Assembly: GCA_023441965.1 (NCBI GenBank)
Contig: JAEZNB010000103.1
Location: forward strand, 1 to 9,374
Direction: 5' to 3'
Source: Bacillota bacterium
GTDB lineage: Bacteria; Bacillota; Clostridia; Lachnospirales; Lachnospiraceae
DNA length: 9,374 bases
Each line of letters opens with the position of its first letter. The stretch's first letter is position 1. A program made the position numbers and the translations under genes. Below the pieces are notes generated by a model that worked only from the letters and a program-made list of their open reading frames with translations, was not told the origin of the DNA and searched no databases. Below are positions 1 through 5,946 of this stretch, piece by piece.

Positions 1-7
1 GTCTATA

Positions 8-13
8 CCTCCT
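8..13 (-). promoter_or_regulatory. Shine-Dalgarno of a leftward gene starting outside the window
   Basis: Read on the minus strand, this is AGGAGG preceded by AA, followed by seven bases (TATAGAC) that reach the window edge. That is the usual spacing to a start codon, so a minus-strand gene downstream of trmB very probably begins at or just beyond base 1. None of its coding sequence is visible, so its identity cannot be given. Confidence 0.6.
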
Positions 14-25
14 TTAAACTAATCT

Positions 26-53
26 ATAATATCATATTAATTTAAAGTTCTAA
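26..53 (-). promoter_or_regulatory. Possible weak promoter for the gene left of the window
   Basis: On the minus strand TTAGAA (48-53) and TATTAT (26-31) are separated by 16 bases and lie just upstream of the strong SD at 8-13. The fit to sigma-A consensus is only moderate and the region is very AT-rich, so this may be chance. The left gene could instead be read through from trmB. Confidence 0.22.
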
Positions 54-60
54 CGATACT

Positions 61-94
61 ATTCCATAGAATCCCGTTTCTTATTCTATGGAAT
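61..94 (-). other. Perfect 12-bp inverted repeat at the trmB stop codon
   Basis: ATTCCATAGAAT (61-72) and its exact reverse complement (83-94) are separated by a 10-base loop. The trmB stop codon (81-83) lies at the loop edge, so one arm is the last codons of trmB and the other follows the gene. The position suits a transcript 3'-end hairpin. The stem is AT-rich, however, and no T-run follows on either strand, so it is not a standard intrinsic terminator. It could be a weak terminator or a decay-protecting hairpin. Confidence 0.5.
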
Positions 95-728
95 CACGGT
101 ATGCCACCAGGCGATTAATTGGTTTCCCCTCAGATACAAATTTCGCCTCATACTCTGTCATAATATTCCCTTTCACATACTCACTATGATGTAAGTCAAA
201 AGTATAGTTCTCTAGCTTCCAGCCAGCTTCCTTTACCTCGTCTAAAGAAAAATCAAACAGTGTACGGTTATCCGTTTTGAAAATAACTCGCCCTTCCGGT
301 TTTAAAATATGGTGATAGCGAGCAAAAAATTGCCGGGATGTCAACCTTCTCTTGGCGTGCCTATCTTTTGGCCATGGATCTGAAAAATTAAGGTAGATAC
401 GATCTACTTCTCCTTCTTCAAAGACATCCTCTATGTCCTCTGCATCCATTCGGATAAATAATAAATTATCTAACTCCTCCTGCTGCCTTTTTTCAATGGC
501 CCTAATCAAAACACTAGAATACTTTTCAATTCCCACATAGTTAATATGTGGATTGTCCTTGGCCAGCTGAATTAGAAACTGTCCCTTACCCATTCCTATT
601 TCAATACGGAGAGGCCCTTGATTAGGAAATAACGTTTGTAGCCTTCCCTTCCATTTTTCTGGTTCATGAATTACAAACTCGCTAGTTGCAATATTTTCTC
701 TAGAACCCTTTACATTTCTAAGACGCAT
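81..728 (-). CDS. trmB: tRNA (guanine-N7-)-methyltransferase TrmB
   Basis: This enzyme transfers a methyl group from S-adenosylmethionine to N7 of G46 in the tRNA variable loop, in the cytoplasm. Numbered from the chosen start (215 aa, normal for bacterial TrmB), the SAM-binding motif I is EIGMGKGQF at 43-51, the following acidic strand is GIEKY at 66-70, the family signature NFSDPWPK-RH-KRRL is at 114-129, TDN is at 152-154, and the C-terminal TEYEAKF motif is at 191-197. The frame is open 11 codons further upstream, to an ATG at 761. The ATG at 728 is preferred because GAGGAG precedes it at normal spacing, the upstream ATG has no SD, and the family characteristically begins MRLRNVKGSRE. The gene is transcribed divergently from the ATPase operon, so it is a neighbour and not a functional partner. 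A strong promoter lies about 80 bp upstream. No key residue is missing. Confidence 0.96.
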   Translation of the reverse strand: MRLRNVKGSRENIATSEFVIHEPEKWKGRLQTLFPNQGPLRIEIGMGKGQFLIQLAKDNPHINYVGIEKYSSVLIRAIEKRQQEELDNLLFIRMDAEDIEDVFEEGEVDRIYLNFSDPWPKDRHAKRRLTSRQFFARYHHILKPEGRVIFKTDNRTLFDFSLDEVKEAGWKLENYTFDLHHSEYVKGNIMTEYEAKFVSEGKPINRLVAYRDSIE

Positions 729-805
729 ATTTTTCTCCTCTAACGTATATGCTTTAAACATTTGAATACCAATATAAGTTGTATGCGAATTCTAATGTCA
801 ATTAG

Positions 806-834
806 ATTATAAAAGTTACTGAATTACTAGTCAA
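806..834 (-). promoter_or_regulatory. Sigma-A type promoter for trmB
   Basis: On the minus strand the -35 box TTGACT (829-834) and the -10 box TATAAT (806-811) are separated by exactly 17 bases, a near-perfect housekeeping promoter. It predicts a start site near 799 and a leader of about 70 nt before the trmB ATG at 728. A second minus-strand TTGACA (796-801) lies just downstream. It is paired only with TATATT at a 19-base spacing, so a tandem promoter is possible but weaker. Confidence 0.75.
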
Positions 835-1073
835 ATAGTTTTATCACTACTATAAGAATTCTCCATAAAATTCATTATTATGTTTACTTATATCATCTCT
901 TTACTTTATAAACAATATTTATCTTTATATAATATTTATAATTCTTAATTTTATCTAGAATATTTGTCATTTTGGGGGGAATGAGCTACAATGGGGTATA
1001 TTACTATATTTATAATAAATACACATATAAATATTGTAAAACAAGCTTTTTTTCTACATATTTACTATAGCTT

Positions 1074-1103
1074 TTATTAAAAAATGGTGTATTATGGTAT
1101 AGT
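1074..1103 (+). promoter_or_regulatory. Candidate extended -10 promoter for the V-ATPase operon
   Basis: TG-G-TATAGT at 1095-1103 fits an extended -10 element (TGnTATAAT with one mismatch). The best -35 is poor: TTATTA at 1074-1079 with an 18-base spacer. It would start transcription near 1110, giving a leader of about 75 nt before the first gene. Other TATAAT-like strings (928-933, 1011-1016, 1114-1119) occur in this AT-rich DNA without good -35 partners, so the assignment is tentative. Confidence 0.35.
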
Positions 1104-1184
1104 GCATTTTATTTATAATTCTTTACATACTAATGTACAGTATACAAAAAAGGCAAGCATAGGTTCACTGATAGGAGGGCTAAT

Positions 1185-1496
1185 ATGGAAAAAGTCATTA
1201 ATGTGTTATACGAAATAGAAGAAAAAGCAAATCGTATCCTAAATCGAGCCACGGAACAGAAGCAAAAGCTTTAAGACCAATTAAATAATGATCTTTTAGA
1301 ATTAGAAAACAGTATAACAGCTGACACCAATAATAAGATTAATAACATGAAGTCTACTATGTTGTCTGAGATCGAGACAGAAAAAGAAGCTCTTACAAGA
1401 GATTGCAAAGAGCAGATACAAGCATTAGAAATAAACTATTCTTCTAACCATGATAGTTACGTGGATAAGGTATTTGAAAATATAATAAAAGTTTAA
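1185..1496 (+). pseudogene. V/A-type ATPase peripheral stalk subunit G/H, interrupted by in-frame stop
   Basis: Read through, the frame encodes 102 residues plus one stop: it begins MEKVINVLYEIEEKANRIL, has TAA at codon 30 (1272-1274), continues in the same frame as a charged helical segment, and ends FENIIKV before TAA at 1494-1496. The length, Glu/Lys/Gln-rich coiled-coil character, start and end resemble the G/H subunit (AhaH; called NtpF in Enterococcus hirae), which pairs with subunit E to form the peripheral stalk. Its first place in the operon supports this. The start ATG has AGGAGGG (1173-1179) at good spacing. The upstream piece would be a 29-aa peptide. The downstream piece has an ATG at 1347 but no SD, so efficient reinitiation is unlikely. 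A single C-to-T change from CAA (Gln) would explain the stop. It may be a real recent nonsense mutation, a tolerated or suppressed stop, or a sequence error. The family assignment rests on pattern and context, as the family is poorly conserved. Confidence 0.75.
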
Positions 1497-1534
1497 TACA
1501 TGCATATTTATTACTTCCATTTAGCATCGACAGG

Positions 1535-1568
1535 TTTCGCACATGCGAACTGAATCCACCAGATTCAG
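1535..1568 (+). other. Two adjacent hairpins ahead of the ntpC SD
   Basis: TTCGC-ACAT-GCGAA (1536-1549) is followed with no gap by CTGAATC-CACCA-GATTCAG (1550-1568; 7-bp stem, 5-base loop). The ntpC SD AGGAGG starts two bases later (1571). In the mRNA the two stems could stack coaxially. They could protect the 5' end of a processed transcript or hold the SD single-stranded. No T-run follows, so it does not look like a terminator. Confidence 0.45.
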
Positions 1569-1581
1569 AAAGGAGGTCTAT

Positions 1582-2616
1582 ATGTCTGGCTTATTAAGCT
1601 ATAGCGGCATTATAACAAAAACAAAGGCAATGCAGAAAAATGTCCTTACGAAAGACGACTATGAGAAGATAACTAATATGGAAACCACCTCTGACTTAAT
1701 TAATTTTTTAAGAAACAATCCAGTTTATTCTCCTATCTTACAAAATAGAGATGAAAATGGACTACATCGAGCCCAGGCAGAGCAGATTCTAGCGGACTCC
1801 ATTTACTTAGATTTTGCCAAACTATATCGGTTTGCCAATCAAAAACAGAGAGAGGTATTATCCTTAATCTTCTTTCGATTTGAAGTATCCATCCTAAAAA
1901 GTTGTCTTCAGAATGTATTTAGTTCTAGTGATACGTATCACTTACTTCTATTTGAACCATTTTTTTTAAAGCACTCAGATCTTAAGGTCAAAGAGTTAGC
2001 AGCCTCTCGGTCCATTGAGGAATTTGTTTCAAGTCTAGAAGATACTCAGTATTTTGCATTATTTAAAAAATTACAAGAAACAGGTCATACTACCTTGCAT
2101 GATTTCGAGATACAGCTTGATATCTATTATTTTGAAACAGTATGGAGGCTAAAGGACCATAAGTTTCGTGGAAAGAATTTAAAAGTGGTTACCATGATTT
2201 ATGGTACCCAGATTGATCTACTTAATTTACTATGGATTTATCGTTCCAAGAAGTTTTATGATGTTGAGACTGGTAAGATATTAGCTAATATCATACCGAT
2301 CAACTATAAATTACAGAAACAAGAGCTTACCGCATTGGTTGAGGCTACTTCAGTGGAAGAGTTTATGAAGCTAGTACAAACTACTTACTACGGAAAGTTA
2401 AATGATGCATCTGATCCAGATTCACTAGAACTCTTGTATCTTAAGATGTATCGTCAGTTATATGATACCTGTAGCGCCAAGTTTTCTACCTCTATGGCTC
2501 CAGTCTTACGATTTCTTTATTTGAAGGAATTAGAACTGGATATGTTAACAACTTCAATAGAGTGTATTCGATATAAATTGACGCCAGCAGAGATTCATAG
2601 TTATTTAAGAATTTAA
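1582..2616 (+). CDS. ntpC: V/A-type ATP synthase subunit C (d/AC39 type)
   Basis: This 344-aa protein matches the V-type subunit C / eukaryotic d (AC39) family. It sits as a cup between the membrane rotor ring of K subunits and the central stalk (D/F), transmitting rotation. The sequence is almost wholly helical and soluble, with no membrane segment. It starts MSGLLSYSGIITKTKAM, has the family's three-lobed repeat character (for example FLRNNPVYSPIL and ETVWRLKD), and ends EIHSYLRI. The frame is open from an ATG at 1543. The ATG at 1582 is preferred because AGGAGG (1571-1576) precedes it at 5-base spacing, and the 13 extra codons overlap the SD and a hairpin. It lies 85 bp after the broken G gene and 34 bp before ntpI. 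C comes ahead of I here, unlike the Enterococcus order, in which C follows E. Assignment rests on overall pattern and operon context. Confidence 0.88.
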   Translation: MSGLLSYSGIITKTKAMQKNVLTKDDYEKITNMETTSDLINFLRNNPVYSPILQNRDENGLHRAQAEQILADSIYLDFAKLYRFANQKQREVLSLIFFRFEVSILKSCLQNVFSSSDTYHLLLFEPFFLKHSDLKVKELAASRSIEEFVSSLEDTQYFALFKKLQETGHTTLHDFEIQLDIYYFETVWRLKDHKFRGKNLKVVTMIYGTQIDLLNLLWIYRSKKFYDVETGKILANIIPINYKLQKQELTALVEATSVEEFMKLVQTTYYGKLNDASDPDSLELLYLKMYRQLYDTCSAKFSTSMAPVLRFLYLKELELDMLTTSIECIRYKLTPAEIHSYLRI

Positions 2617-2650
2617 ATTTTACAAGCAATATAAACGGGAGGTGCGACTT

Positions 2651-4558
2651 GTGATAGAGAAAATGCAGTTTATCAACATCACGGGGCCAAAAAATGATAT
2701 AGACCGTGTGGTAAACATCTATCTTAACAAACATGAAATACACCTTGAGAATGCACTATCAGAGCTAGATAACGTAAGAGATTTAAGACCTTTTATTGAA
2801 CCAAATCCCTATAAGGATATGCTTCTAAAAGCGGGGGATATGGTAAAGAAGGTTAATAATCTAAATGAAGTGCCTTCTAAGGATCTTACAGCTGATGAAG
2901 CTATTGCAATTGTTACCGACATGTCTAATAACTTAGCTGAGTTAAGCAAAACAAAGTTACAATTAAAGGATAAACGAAATCATCTCCGTGATTTATTAAA
3001 ACAAATTGAGCCATTTCGTTTGCTTGACTATGATTTAAGAAAAATCCTTCATTTTAAATTTATTAAGTTTCGATTTGGACGTATTTCTAGAGAATATTTT
3101 GATAAATTCTCTAAGTATATTTATGACAACTTAAATACCGTATTTTATGAATGTCATATGGATAAGGACTATGTTTGGGGTGTTTACTTTGCTCCACATT
3201 CTTCTGTAGTTGAAGTAGATGCCATCTACTCTTCACTCCATTTCGAGAGGATTATGCTTCCAGATGAATATGAAGGGACACCAGAAGAAGCTTATCAATA
3301 CATGACAAAGGAATTAAATCATGTTTTAGAAGAGGTTAAAGCAACTTACGAAAAGATTAGTGAATACATTAATCAATACTCTGTTGATTTAGTTAGTTCC
3401 TACAACACATTAGAACGTCTTAGTAGTAACTTTGATATTCGTAAAATGGCTGCTCTTACAGAAGATAAAAATAACAAAGCCGTGTTCTATATATTATGTG
3501 GCTGGATGTCTATGAAAGATACGAAAGACTTCTTAGAAGAGATTGCAGAGGATAAGAATGTATTTGTAATAACAGATGCTAAGCCAGATGAGTCTGTGAC
3601 TATGAAACCACCGACTAAGCTTAAGAATCCTAGTCTAATAAAACCTTTTGAGATGTTTGTGAGAATGTATGGAATGCCTGCTTATAAAGAACTGGACCCA
3701 ACCTTTTTTGTTGCTATTACTTACTCCTTCCTATTTGGAGCTATGTTTGGTGATGTTGGACAGGGCCTTTGCTTAATGATAGGTGGCTTTTTACTGTATA
3801 AGTTCAAGAAAATGAACATTGCGGGGATTATATCTCTAGCTGGTATCTTCTCAACATTATTTGGTTTTGCCTACGGATCTGTATTTGGTTTTGAAGATAT
3901 TCTAGAAGGCCTTTGGCTAAAGCCAATGAATAATGTAATGACGGTGCTTATTGTTTCTGTTGCTGGCGGAGTTGTATTGCTATTAGTCTCCATTATACTT
4001 AACATTGTGAACTCTATTCGAACAAAAGACAAAGATAAACTTTTATTTGACCCCAATGGGATTGCTGGATTACTCTTCTACGGGGGTATAATTGCCTGTG
4101 TGGTTGCCATCTTCTTAGGTGCCGCTTTACCTGGAACTATACTATTAGTAATTCTACTTGGCTTACCGCTTCTTGCTATCTTTTTAAAAGAGCCTCTCAC
4201 TCATATACTTGAGCACAAGAAAGCGATACCAGGAAGTAAAGGTATGTTTCTTATTGAAGCGATAGTTGAACTTTTCGAAGTCGTGTTATCCTATGCAACT
4301 AATACAATTTCCTTCCTTCGTGTTGGCGCTTTTGCTCTTAGCCACGCTGGAATGATGGGTGTAGTGCTCTTGTTAGCTGGAGCAGAACACGGTGGTGATC
4401 CAAACTGGATTATTATCATTATTGGTAACATTATTGTTGCTGGTATGGAAGGTTTAGTTGTGGGTATACAGGTACTTCGTTTAGAGTATTACGAGATGTT
4501 TGGTCGTTTTTACAGAGGTACAGGAAAAGAATTTAAAGCATTTAACCATGAAAGATAA
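2651..4558 (+). CDS. ntpI: V/A-type ATP synthase subunit I (a-type stator membrane subunit)
   Basis: Subunit I is the membrane stator that provides the ion half-channels beside the K ring and anchors the peripheral stalk. The 635-aa protein has a cytoplasmic half (about 1-345) with coiled-coil stretches near 75-120 and 210-265, then a membrane half with about seven hydrophobic segments (from about 351, FVAITYSFLFGAMFGDVGQG, to about 610). The essential arginine is R557 in the conserved SFLRVGAFALSHA motif. A second conserved arginine is in QVLRLEYYEMF near the C-terminus. The GTG at 2651 is chosen as start: GGGAGG (2637-2642) lies 8 bases upstream, whereas the in-frame GTG at 2642 overlaps that SD. 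The family typically begins xIEKMxFxNIxGP, and this protein begins MIEKMQFINITGP. Size and motifs are normal for the family. Confidence 0.94.
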   Translation: MIEKMQFINITGPKNDIDRVVNIYLNKHEIHLENALSELDNVRDLRPFIEPNPYKDMLLKAGDMVKKVNNLNEVPSKDLTADEAIAIVTDMSNNLAELSKTKLQLKDKRNHLRDLLKQIEPFRLLDYDLRKILHFKFIKFRFGRISREYFDKFSKYIYDNLNTVFYECHMDKDYVWGVYFAPHSSVVEVDAIYSSLHFERIMLPDEYEGTPEEAYQYMTKELNHVLEEVKATYEKISEYINQYSVDLVSSYNTLERLSSNFDIRKMAALTEDKNNKAVFYILCGWMSMKDTKDFLEEIAEDKNVFVITDAKPDESVTMKPPTKLKNPSLIKPFEMFVRMYGMPAYKELDPTFFVAITYSFLFGAMFGDVGQGLCLMIGGFLLYKFKKMNIAGIISLAGIFSTLFGFAYGSVFGFEDILEGLWLKPMNNVMTVLIVSVAGGVVLLLVSIILNIVNSIRTKDKDKLLFDPNGIAGLLFYGGIIACVVAIFLGAALPGTILLVILLGLPLLAIFLKEPLTHILEHKKAIPGSKGMFLIEAIVELFEVVLSYATNTISFLRVGAFALSHAGMMGVVLLLAGAEHGGDPNWIIIIIGNIIVAGMEGLVVGIQVLRLEYYEMFGRFYRGTGKEFKAFNHER

Positions 4559-4563
4559 TTTAG

Positions 4564-4593
4564 AAATATATTAATATTTAGGAGGATTATACT
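4564..4593 (+). promoter_or_regulatory. Small AT stem and strong SD of ntpK
   Basis: AAATAT (4564-4569) and ATATTT (4574-4579) can form a 6-bp AT-only stem immediately before AGGAGG (4580-4585), which sits 8 bases ahead of the ntpK ATG. The near-consensus SD suits a subunit needed in many copies per complex. The stem is too weak to be confidently meaningful. Confidence 0.35.
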
Positions 4594-5013
4594 ATGTTGA
4601 TTAAACTTATTTTTGTAGCAGCTCTTATCTTAAGCATTATCGTTCCTTTTGGAGCATTTTTACTAAGTGAAAAAACTAAGGGAGGTCTTAAAAGGACTCT
4701 CGCTTGTAACGGATTTTTCTTCTTTGGTACATTAATTATTGCAGATATCTTACTATTCTCAGGTAAAGCTTTTGCTGCTACCGATGCTGCATCAGCTGCA
4801 GCTTCAGCAGAAGGTTGGAAGTATATCGCTGCTGCCTTATCTACTGGTTTATCTTGTATTGGTGGTGGTATTGCCGTTTCCAGTGCTGCTTCTGCCGCTT
4901 TAGGTGCTTTATCAGAGGATTCTAGTATTATGGGTAAAGCTCTTATCTTCGTAGCACTTGCAGAAGGTATTGCACTCTATGGACTATTAATCTCCTTTAC
5001 CATCTTAGGTTAA
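4594..5013 (+). CDS. ntpK: V/A-type ATP synthase subunit K (rotor-ring proteolipid)
   Basis: K monomers form the rotating membrane ring that carries H+ or Na+. The 139-aa protein has four hydrophobic segments: about 3-24, 38-57, 77-104 and 114-138. The last two form the canonical c-type hairpin, with a Gly/Ala/Ser-rich helix (TGLSCIGGGIAVSSAASAALG) and the ion-binding carboxylate E124 in FVALAEGIALYG. The first two do not look like a duplicated hairpin: they lack the glycine pattern and end GKAFA-ATDA (after A61), resembling a signal-peptidase site, so the mature subunit may be a single hairpin of about 78 residues. An aligned comparison with E. hirae NtpK, recalled from memory, puts V95 where Q110 binds Na+ there, and G125 follows the glutamate, so H+ coupling seems likelier. 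Codon use (many GCT, GGT) fits high expression. Confidence 0.93.
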   Translation: MLIKLIFVAALILSIIVPFGAFLLSEKTKGGLKRTLACNGFFFFGTLIIADILLFSGKAFAATDAASAAASAEGWKYIAAALSTGLSCIGGGIAVSSAASAALGALSEDSSIMGKALIFVALAEGIALYGLLISFTILG

Positions 5014-5029
5014 GTAAGCAGGTGACTAA

Positions 5030-5338
5030 ATGCAAATGTATCTAATTAGCGATAATGTTGATACCTATACTGGAATGCGTTTGGCCGGTGTTGATGGCTG
5101 TGTTATCCATTCTAAAAAACATTTAAAGGAAGAGCTAGAAAAGGTTATGGCTAACAAAGACGTCGGTGTAGTACTTATTACTGAAAAACTCAGTAGCGAA
5201 TTTCCTGATATCATTGCTGAGATTAAGCTCCACCGCCGTCTACCATTAATTGTAGAAATTCCGGACCGACATGGTTCTGGTCGTAAAGCAGACTTTATCA
5301 CTTCCTATGTTAGTGAAGCAATTGGTCTAAAATTATAA
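5030..5338 (+). CDS. ntpG: V/A-type ATP synthase subunit F (central stalk)
   Basis: Subunit F (NtpG in the Enterococcus hirae naming, not the G stalk subunit) is a small soluble protein bound to subunit D in the rotating central stalk. The 102-aa sequence shows the family hallmarks: MYLISD at the start, the GMRLAGVDG turn (15-23), a VVLITEKL strand (47-54), PLIVEIPD (72-79) and the C-terminal helix YVSEAIGLKL. The family size is about 100 aa, so it is complete. The ATG at 5030 follows AGGTGA at a short spacing. A second ATG two codons later (5036) is an equally plausible start and would change only two residues. It lies 16 bp after ntpK and 21 bp before ntpE. F ahead of E differs from the order recalled for Enterococcus, where E precedes it. 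Confidence 0.9.
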   Translation: MQMYLISDNVDTYTGMRLAGVDGCVIHSKKHLKEELEKVMANKDVGVVLITEKLSSEFPDIIAEIKLHRRLPLIVEIPDRHGSGRKADFITSYVSEAIGLKL

Positions 5339-5359
5339 GTGGAAAGGACGTGATGGCCT

Positions 5360-5926
5360 GTGAATTTAGACGTAAAACTTGATCACTTTTACCAATCCGT
5401 TATTGATGAGGCTACCCATGAAAGTGAAAGCATTCTTGTGGAGTATCAGGCATCCTTAAAGAAGATCTATGATGAGAAGAAAGCTGAGCTAGAACAGAAG
5501 GCAGCGGCTCGTATAAAAGTGGAGACGGATAATCTATCTCGTGAAAAGAACAAGCAGCTATCTAATGAAGCTGTAGAAATAAGAAAAACAATCAGCTTAA
5601 GAACAGAAGAATTAATTAATAGCTTATTTGATGATATACAAAACAAGGTCGTAGAGTTTATGAAGACTCCCGAATATGTAAAACTGTTAGAAGCTCAGAT
5701 AACAGCTGCCTATAACTTTGCAAAAGGTGAAGAAATCGTTATCTATATTAATGCTTCTGATTCTGCTAAGTTGGAAGAATTGCAACAGGCAACAGGTACT
5801 ACTCTTACCATAAGTAACATTGACTTCATGGGGGGTACCCGTGCTGTTATTCATTCCAGACACGTTTTAATTGACAATTCCTTTGCTACTAAGTTAGCGG
5901 AAGAAAAACATAACTTTCAATTCTAA
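5360..5926 (+). CDS. ntpE: V/A-type ATP synthase subunit E (peripheral stalk)
   Basis: Subunit E and the G subunit form a long heterodimeric coiled coil that holds the catalytic head against rotation. The 188-aa protein has the expected layout: a charged N-terminal helix (about 1-100, rich in Glu, Lys and Gln) and a C-terminal globular domain (about 104-188) with FMGGTRAV at 156-163 and the family signature IDNSF at 171-175. The start is the GTG at 5360. It is the first possible in-frame start (an in-frame stop lies at 5351), although the best SD, AGGA at 5345-5348, is 11 bases away, so initiation may be moderate. An ATG at 5353 is in another frame. Its presumed partner is the interrupted gene at 1185-1496, so this intact E may depend on a G subunit whose gene appears broken here. 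Confidence 0.9.
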   Translation: MNLDVKLDHFYQSVIDEATHESESILVEYQASLKKIYDEKKAELEQKAAARIKVETDNLSREKNKQLSNEAVEIRKTISLRTEELINSLFDDIQNKVVEFMKTPEYVKLLEAQITAAYNFAKGEEIVIYINASDSAKLEELQQATGTTLTISNIDFMGGTRAVIHSRHVLIDNSFATKLAEEKHNFQF

Positions 5927-5946
5927 TTGAGGAGGTTTGCTCCATT

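Larger units (their letters stand above)
729..1184. other. AT-rich divergent intergenic region
   Basis: This stretch separates trmB from the ATPase operon. It holds the trmB promoter (806-834), a long very AT-rich tract (about 840-960), a six-G run (974-979), a candidate promoter for the operon (1095-1103) and the SD of the first operon gene (1173-1179). I saw no convincing protein gene, tRNA or riboswitch fold. The only short open frames, near 981 and 991 (29 codons each), lack properly placed SDs and look like chance. Confidence 0.6.

Noticed and set aside
729..761. Eleven extra N-terminal codons on trmB from the ATG at 761
   Set aside because: No SD precedes that ATG and the extension contains the SD for the ATG at 728, where the family sequence begins.
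981..1080. Two overlapping 29-codon open frames starting at 981 and 991 after a GGGGGG run
   Set aside because: The G-run is not a proper SD at suitable spacing for both, the peptides reflect the AT-rich base composition, and there is no homology or context to support them.
1525..1561. Possible tRNA 3' end, because of a T-arm-like stem and a CCACCA string
   Set aside because: There is no acceptor stem partner, D-arm or anticodon arm upstream. The stems are better explained as two simple hairpins.
1543..1581. Extra N-terminal codons on ntpC from the ATG at 1543
   Set aside because: They overlap the hairpins and the strong SD, and there is no SD ahead of that ATG. The ATG at 1582 fits the family start.
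2642..2650. GTG at 2642 as the ntpI start
   Set aside because: It overlaps the SD GGGAGG, while GTG 2651 has correct spacing and gives the usual family N-terminus.
2492..2743. Minus-strand open frames inside the ATPase operon (for example 2492-2743, 3871-4056, 7759-7956, 9043-9261)
   Set aside because: Each lies opposite a well-supported gene, has no recognisable domain and is best seen as a shadow of the coding strand.
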